Notes under the pieces: model-generated
Told to the model about the DNA's origin: nothing
What the model saw: only the letters and a program-made list of their open reading frames with translations
The model's database searches: none
Source of the DNA: Candidatus Omnitrophota bacterium
GTDB lineage: Bacteria > Omnitrophota > Gorgyraeia > Gorgyraeales > Gorgyraeaceae
Reading direction: 5' to 3'
NCBI GenBank assembly: GCA_018817035.1
Contig: JAHIUV010000055.1
Coordinates: 1-15,030, forward strand
DNA: 15,030 bases
Program-made: the position numbers and the translations under genes
Shown here: positions 12,201 to 15,030 of the stretch, piece by piece
Layout of the letters: each line of letters starts with the position of its first letter
Numbering within the stretch: the first letter of the stretch is position 1

Positions 12201-15030
12201 CTACTTCCTTGCCGTCTATATAAAGATTTTTTATAACGATCTCTTCTGTAAGCGAATAATCATTTTTCTTATTGCCATTTTTATCTATTATCTCGGAAAT
12301 AGGTGTTTTTATGTACACCTCTCCGTTCTTTTCTACATATTCATATGTCCTGTGTAGATACACGTCTCCCTTATTTATTACCAATTCCGTTATGCGCCCG
12401 CCTTTGGCCTTTATCATTTCCATTTTATCAACGGTATATGCTGTTCCGTCATTAAGCTCTGTGTATAAAAAGCCTTCTTTTTCCTGCCTTACCACTGTCC
12501 AGCTCGCGTCTGTAAAAGTCTTGAGAGTAGCTTTGCTATCTCCGGGAACAACAATAAAATTATCAAATTCACCGTTTTCTGCCACTGTTATGGTCTGGCC
12601 TTCCATAAACCAGTGGAAGAGTCCGTTTAATATCTTATGGTTTCCTTCTACCAATATATAACCGTCTTTTTTGCTTATCTTATTTACCGTGACTTTTGAA
12701 CCAACGCTAGCCCTGGGAATATTGATACTTGACCTTTCATCCTTTTTAACCTTAGACTTGTCTTCCTCTTTCTGCTCAGGAAGGAACTTATAAGGTTGAA
12801 TAGTCTGGCCTTTATATGTGCCTTTTGCCAGCATATAACTGAATTTCCCTTCCTCAGATATGTCCGATAAATACAACTGGGCATTCGAGAGAGAGCCTGA
12901 CAGGGATTTTACAGCAGGGCCTCCTATGGGGGACATTTCTCCCTCAAGGGCTATATCCATGCTCATTGACACGCCTGATACCTGCTCAAGGCTCAGGTCA
13001 TTTTTCAATATAAAATTATTATTTATGTCATTCTGCGTAAATTCAAAACCAGTCAATACCCCGGCATTCTCTGCCTCCTGGTCAGGGATATCTCTTGTTA
13101 TGAAATTACCTTTATAAGCTTTGAAATCTACCCTTTTAAGGAATTCCGCAGTGGGAACAAGGTTGCCTTTCTTGTCCTTTATAAAAAGGGCATTACCTTT
13201 ATTATCCGTTATGGAATGCACACCCTGCTCATCAAAAGAATACTTCAAATAGTTCTTATACCTATCATCAATTTTAGCATCCTTAGCCACAGCATTGTCC
13301 CTGTTTACAGTAATCGTAAGATTAACCGTAGTTTCTTTTCCGGATGAATCATTGACCTTGCCAAATAAAATAGATGGCGTCTCAACAACATACTCTGCTT
13401 TTAAATCAGCATCGTTAAGCGGCACATAAGTAAAACTGCCCTTATCGCCTATAATAACCCTGGTTTCCTGTAAATATTTATTCTGGTTAAAAGATACCCC
13501 TTGTTTGAACGTAAGATCGGCATTCCTGCCAAATGGTTCAAAGCTCAGTGCGCCTGCCTTGGCATCCTTTACTATATATCCGCCGCCTTTTCCATTAATA
13601 TCTATAGCAGAACAGTTAAGCAGATATTCTGCTTCCCCTGAAATATGCTCCAGTAAAGTTACTTTGCTTCCTCCTACATCAGCAAGCTTATTATCTCCCG
13701 GAGTTCCTTCCTGTTTAACATATTTCACATTACCTGCTATGGCAACGGGAACTATCTCGTCATTTATCCTGGCATAATAAAGGACACCTTCATATTTTTT
13801 ACCCTTGTATTCGCTCACTACCTTAAAGCCTACGGCCTTATCATAATCATGCTCCGAACCTTTTATTTTAACGATCCTCTCATAAGTTTGGCCGTCAGCC
13901 GTAATAGCCTCGCTGGAAGTGACTGTGTCAAAACCATCCTTGATCTTATCCGATGAAAAGCCTTGTTCTGCAAATTCCACAGCCAAATTGTTAACGGGAA
14001 TATCAGGTGTCTTCTCTTCAGTATCATATATATAAGAAGAGCCTTTAGAATCTATAATCTTTACTATGCTTTCCTTTATGGCCCCATCTTCTTTGTAAAC
14101 TCCTCTATTTACTACGTAAAAGCTGAACTCTTTCTTGTCTTTATCAAAAACAGGGTATATGGAATATTTGCCAGGATTATCAAGTGTGGTGAATTTATCG
14201 GAATTAACCAAAAGACCCGTACCGCTAATGCTAAATTCGAGTTTTCTGGAATCGTCAAATTGCACACCTATTCCTTCTTTATAATCACCAAATTCAAGTA
14301 CAGTCTTATCGCCTTCTATGACCCTGACAACCTTGTTTGTTTCTTTATTATAGTAGTATTTCTGATTATTTGACGTGTCTATGAGTTCTATGTTGTCTTC
14401 GTTAGGTCGTGCTGCCATTATGGCATCGCGATTTACCAGTATATTGCCCTCGGCGCCTGCTTTGACGATGGAGTATCTTACGCCTTCCTGAGACATTGAG
14501 GATAATTTTTCATCTTCAGACATGATAACAAGCGCCTGAGAAACGCCTTTATCGTTTTCAACCTTTACAATCGCTACTCTATATGCTGTATTCCCTTTAT
14601 AACCTAAAGTAGACTCGAGCGTCATTCCTTCTCCTATGCGAACTCCTTTATCATAAGAGAACTTACTATAAGATACTCCTTCCTTTGCTCCTAGATCCAA
14701 CCCATCAGCAGTATAAGCAATTATTATCTTGTCACCCGTAACCGCTTTATCAAAACCGATAGAACCTTCTTTAGGCAAGATCCTTTCACCTTTGACGATC
14801 TTGGCCTCGACTTTTCCGCCTAAGCTCAAATCTTTATCCAGGCTAATTACCAGGCCACCCGTAAACTCAATACCCATGGTCCCGTCTGCCAGTTTATAAT
14901 TCCTGATATCCCCATAATCTCCCCTTGCCAAGTACGGAATCTGCATCCATCCGCGCACCGCTTCAACATATTCTTTAACCCCTTCATCTGTCATCAGGTC
15001 TTTTTTCCTGAAGGATTTAATCTTAGAATC
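1..15030 (-). CDS. Giant multidomain protein with SecA-like motors (partial at both ends)
   Basis: One reading frame is open across the entire window: no TAA, TAG or TGA occurs in any of its 5010 codons, so both termini lie outside. Opposite-strand and other-phase ORFs are short and unrecognisable, whereas this frame reads through clear SecA/helicase motifs, an HExxH motif and tandem protein repeats, which establishes it as the coding one. In protein order it contains a beta-rich region (1-1250), an unrecognised mixed region (1251-1658), a hydrophobic Ala/Val-rich region (1659-1938), helical repeats (1990-2326), a SecA-like ATPase (2352-3070), a helical region, a metallopeptidase-like domain (HEIGH at 3888-3892), a probable membrane hairpin (4165-4209), a degenerate peptidase-like domain (KDMRH at 4312-4316) and the start of a second SecA-like domain (MATGEGKT at 4991-4998). 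Cysteine is very rare (about seven by hand count). No frameshift was detected. Giant ORFs of this kind are known from Omnitrophota, so that origin is inferred. Function is unknown; a role at the cell envelope or in protein export is plausible from the domains. Confidence 0.95.
268..1800 (-). other. Unrecognised helical then beta-rich region (residues 4411-4921)
   Basis: The first two thirds are mostly amphipathic helices with a few Gly-rich turns (LGQVIGGTGLITSQVLVNNA, IMIMAGRLRAGPIVSD, NVFWFTGFPSDGGAEQK). Cysteine appears once in SSIHCAVVLTAG and once near the end in DKCRNAQF. The last part, about residues 4730-4860, turns strand-rich (GFQIQGAIQGKSVLHFMLGE, SVSYGIFKRRFGF-type strands, then GVFGGEGVVSWGSTVFGEF). 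A final helical stretch (KISIKLLQLLAKANESEL) leads into the next SecA-like domain. I recognise no family. By position it may be the N-terminal partner of SecA-like domain 2. Confidence 0.35.
1801..2400 (-). other. Degenerate peptidase-like domain, HExxH changed to KDMRH (residues 4210-4410)
   Basis: This region repeats the layout of the HEIGH domain: a strand with an N-x-x-G turn (VKFNVNAKGEVIDKKFQINE), a helix (LREVFLAVV) and then RKDMRHYQD. Aligned with RHEIGHLLD this gives R-[HK]-[ED]-x-x-H-x-x-D, so the first zinc His has become Lys (residue 4312), the catalytic Glu has become Asp and the second His (4316) is kept. About 45 residues on, YYEAPRYQALNEE contains Glu-Ala and later Glu pairs as found around the third ligand in many gluzincins. 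The copy is therefore probably catalytically dead but may keep a binding role. Homology to the first domain is inferred from short matches only. Confidence 0.45.
2404..2538 (-). other. Probable transmembrane hairpin (residues 4165-4209)
   Basis: A clear hydrophobic helix (LNVLLLPLGMGAAVLIGMLL, about 20 residues) is followed by a short polar loop (GNTDYETN) and a shorter hydrophobic segment (LASFTAFGVILAAY) ending in Lys-rich sequence (KPKIKVTQK). Upstream lies a Glu/Asp-rich linker (about 2641-2800) and a Lys/Arg-flanked entry (QKAGRVLERMPAW). The positive residues on both outer sides suggest both ends face the cytoplasm, with the short loop outside. This is the most convincing membrane segment in the window. 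Confidence 0.65.
2881..3720 (-). other. HExxH metallopeptidase-like domain (residues 3771-4050)
   Basis: The segment TRHEIGHLLDLVNSFD carries a textbook HExxH zinc-binding helix (HEIGH, residues 3888-3892, bases 3355-3369), with both histidines and the catalytic-type glutamate intact. It is preceded by a strand and helix layout (GKYIQFDRQFVENIS, then DQETAKIVVSAK) typical of the strand that runs just before the active-site helix in zincin peptidases. The third zinc ligand is not certain: several Glu residues lie downstream (PEELSEGIELEG and after), but I cannot choose between them. If active it would be a zinc endopeptidase that could process this or other proteins. The motif also occurs by chance, so the flanking pattern and the related degenerate copy at 1801-2400 are important support. 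Confidence 0.6.
3721..5307 (-). other. Unrecognised helical region, possible winged-helix start (residues 3242-3770)
   Basis: The first 100 or so residues have a pattern compatible with a winged helix: KRGRLIYDAFIKLLGL, then ILGVLDLLVEKGILDVYN followed by a strand pair (NWFYRVT). The remainder is a long run of amphipathic helices with short turns, including ATKQSFGKALLDFIINKI, KQAVTIAENYKKLAGK and LEGKEAYLLGAVINKYL, which could form a helical scaffold. One cysteine is present (EWICSVT). I recognise no named family, and no catalytic residues stand out. It connects the SecA-like ATPase to the HEIGH domain. Confidence 0.4.
5308..5487 (-). other. Charged low-complexity linker (residues 3182-3241)
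   Basis: About 60 residues rich in Glu, Lys, Ser, Asp and Asn (for example GEKTESNKGQEEISEKEER and EKIKEEISEKITANEEDND) follow the helices after the SecA-like domain. This is likely a disordered or single-helix spacer separating the ATPase from the next folded part. The hydrophobic opposite-strand ORFs seen here are shadows of this biased composition. Confidence 0.6.
5821..7977 (-). other. SecA-like DEAD/helicase ATPase domain 1 (residues 2352-3070)
   Basis: The motifs occur in SecA order. Walker A is ETGGGKT (2429-2435) after GKVAAL, and Walker B is FDEIDKLLLGED with DEID at 2560-2563 (compare SecA DEVD). Then comes a segment of about 195 residues, the size expected for the nucleotide-binding remainder plus the preprotein cross-linking domain. 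It ends with an S-x-Y-x-V-x-D-G-type strand pair, a helix and AGASATA (2755-2760), matching SecA AGMTGTA. Motif V is ITNEAGMYGVN (from about 2912) and motif VI is QFRGRSPRG (2943-2951), compare SecA QLRGRSGRQGD. SecA couples ATP hydrolysis to protein translocation. Here the domain is divergent and embedded in a giant chain, so the activity is inferred. The arginine usual in SecA motif V (TNMAGRGTD) is replaced by Met. Long helices after motif VI could represent the helical scaffold. Alternative: another SF2 helicase-like ATPase, but the motif II, motif III and insert pattern favours SecA. Confidence 0.85.
8053..8304 (-). repeat. 84-residue tandem repeat, copy 2 (residues 2243-2326)
   Basis: The second copy follows the first without a spacer. 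Its core reads GKLTSEEMRDIAGILGVD, then SGIINSDQRNSVNR, and its C-terminal helix (LVVRSLTAAE) corresponds to TIKGMLAAK of copy 1. At the DNA level the central part (around 8170-8215 versus 8422-8467) is still visibly similar, so the duplication is moderately recent or the unit is under constraint. It lies just upstream of the SecA-like ATPase domain and may act as its helical adaptor, which is inference. Confidence 0.85.
8305..8556 (-). repeat. 84-residue tandem repeat, copy 1 (residues 2159-2242)
   Basis: This is the first, in protein order, of two directly adjacent repeats of exactly 252 bases. The most conserved core reads GKISSEEMREIAGILGVD, then SDIIGSDQRQTGNR. Over the 32-residue core, 24 residues match copy 2, and the substitutions are mostly conservative (I/L, S/T, E/D). 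The flanks, which include a C-terminal LLTIKGMLAAK helix, are more diverged. The unit is predicted to be all-helical from its pattern. No named repeat family is recognised. Confidence 0.85.
8557..9060 (-). other. Helical region with repeated helix-turn-like modules (residues 1991-2158)
   Basis: Short modules of the form A-x-x-[LMY]-G-hydrophobic recur here: AADVLGVSVETY, AADVMGLTVGNT, AKEMGYKYSE, CKGLGISVAY, ATEYGITLTH and AENLGIKITG. The first two share an almost identical core and lie 63 residues apart. The pattern is that of the first helix and turn of helix-turn-helix units (alanine in the helix, glycine at the turn). DNA binding cannot be concluded, since helical repeats in protein-protein scaffolds can look the same. 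A short Asn/Ile-rich low-complexity stretch (KNINKNINNIDN) lies between the first two modules. The region continues directly into the two 84-residue tandem repeats, which carry the same core as AGILGVDS. Confidence 0.5.
9217..10056 (-). other. Long Ala/Val/Gly-rich hydrophobic region (residues 1659-1938)
   Basis: About 280 residues are dominated by Ala, Val, Ile, Leu, Gly, Ser and Thr, with several runs long enough to span or lie in a membrane: FVIGGKAVTVGFLLTAAEIA, IDVALIAVTAGGWGATAFAV, MAYNIVVVLTIELHAAG and ITWAFVGVFSAVAPVINALS. They are separated by short segments with Lys and Arg. Charged residues are scarce compared with either flank. The pattern resembles multiple membrane or amphipathic helices as found in pore-forming or membrane-inserting regions, but it is less hydrophobic than typical transporter helices, so the number of true transmembrane segments is uncertain. 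No family is recognised. It separates the beta-rich, surface-like half from the helical and ATPase half, so it could mark a topology switch. Confidence 0.55.
10057..11280 (-). other. Ser/Gly linker plus unrecognised mixed domain (residues 1251-1658)
   Basis: The region opens with a flexible linker (WTSSSGSGMISSSSTGV), then gives alternating helices and strands. A helical part (TSEEQKIVTEWIDLRKEVAS) leads to a strand-rich part around residues 1400-1480, and then a conserved-looking stretch with aromatic and basic residues (FGLEKYWYHYVADALIMG, followed by RAAATTRGYKD). The C-terminal part is Ser/Thr/Phe-rich and runs directly into the hydrophobic region. No catalytic motif is evident and I do not recognise the fold. 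Its position immediately before a long hydrophobic stretch suggests it could be a membrane-proximal domain, which is inference. Confidence 0.4.
11281..12714 (-). other. Beta-rich, adhesin-like region, second part (residues 773-1250)
   Basis: The beta-strand-rich pattern resumes after the charged linker, with many Thr/Val/Tyr-alternating strands and Gly-Asn or Asp-Gly turns, for example FMEGQTITVAENGEFDNF and VAKVNAKKD-like turns. Tryptophan and tyrosine are fairly common, and one cysteine lies in a GGCTLKW context. Toward the end (about residues 1090-1230) the sequence becomes mixed, with a Gly/Asn-rich turn region, a strand and helix pattern (EFLDQIVEFKKQKAIGIEIG) and a highly charged helix (KEANNKREDRYIEENDRF) before a Ser/Gly linker. 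I recognise no family. An envelope or surface role is inferred from composition only. Confidence 0.45.
12715..12798 (-). other. Charged linker between beta-rich regions (residues 745-772)
   Basis: A short Lys/Glu/Asp-rich stretch (core PEQKEEDKSKVKKDER) interrupts the beta-rich pattern and ends in Ile-Asn-Ile-Pro. It has the composition of a flexible, exposed interdomain linker. No motif or cleavage signal is recognised. Confidence 0.5.
12799..15030 (-). other. Beta-rich, adhesin-like region, first part (residues 1-744)
   Basis: This stretch is dominated by short alternating beta-strand patterns separated by Gly/Asn/Asp/Lys turns, with almost no long helices and one cysteine. It is compatible with a beta-solenoid or stacked beta-sandwich modules such as occur in bacterial surface proteins. 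Short phrases recur in degenerate form: EGVSYSKF, EGVRYSIV, QGVSFNQN, EQGVHSI and EQGFSSD, several followed by a charged turn and another strand, which suggests decayed repeat modules at irregular spacing (roughly 190 to 470 bases). I recognise no named family. The region starts at the window edge, so the protein's N-terminus and any signal peptide are not visible. The assignment to the cell surface is inference from composition. Confidence 0.5.

Noticed and set aside
12684..12884. Minus-strand 66-codon ORF in another phase
   Set aside because: It is fully inside the giant frame in a different phase, with no recognisable domain or start context.
1..15030. Possible hidden gene boundaries in the long frame
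   Set aside because: With no stop codon in 5010 codons, no separate upstream gene can end in this frame, and no intergenic-looking stretch was seen.

Overview
The window holds one thing: a single uninterrupted minus-strand reading frame that enters at the right edge and leaves at the left edge. Its codons occupy plus-strand triplets starting at position 1, 4, 7 and so on. I read every one of the 5010 codons in this phase and found no stop. Neither the real start nor the real stop is in view, so the protein is longer than 5010 residues. Residue numbers below count from the right edge (residue 1 = bases 15030-15028; residue 5010 = bases 3-1). No tRNA, rRNA, CRISPR array, insertion sequence, promoter or terminator is supported.

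The likely source is an uncultivated bacterium with giant genes. Candidatus Omnitrophota (OP3) is the best guess: that phylum is known for proteins of tens of thousands of residues, and the moderately AT-rich DNA with heavy use of AGA/AGG, ATA and GGA-type codons fits. This is inference, because there is no marker gene here.

Layout in protein order (right to left). (1) Residues 1-1250 are beta-rich and Gly/Lys/Asp-rich, with degenerate repeats and a charged linker near residue 750; they resemble extracellular or adhesin-like sequence. (2) Residues 1251-1658 begin with a Ser/Gly linker and form an unrecognised mixed region. (3) Residues 1659-1938 are strongly Ala/Val/Ile/Gly-rich and hydrophobic. 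(4) Residues 1990-2326 are helical, with repeated helix-turn-like modules and two tandem 84-residue repeats. (5) Residues 2352-3070 are a divergent SecA-like ATPase with all main helicase motifs. (6) Residues 3182-3241 are a charged linker, followed by a helical region. (7) Residues 3771-4050 carry an HEIGH zinc-peptidase-like motif. (8) Residues 4165-4209 look like two membrane helices. (9) Residues 4210-4410 look like a second peptidase-like domain whose HExxH has become KDMRH. (10) Residues 4411-4921 are unrecognised. (11) From residue 4922 a second, more canonical SecA-like N-terminus begins (MATGEGKT) and runs off the left edge.

The notable point is the fusion: a surface-like giant polypeptide carrying at least two SecA-type motor domains, a peptidase-like domain with a probable dead copy, and membrane-compatible segments. 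A self-contained export, processing or envelope-remodelling machine is a reasonable hypothesis, but nothing in the window proves it.
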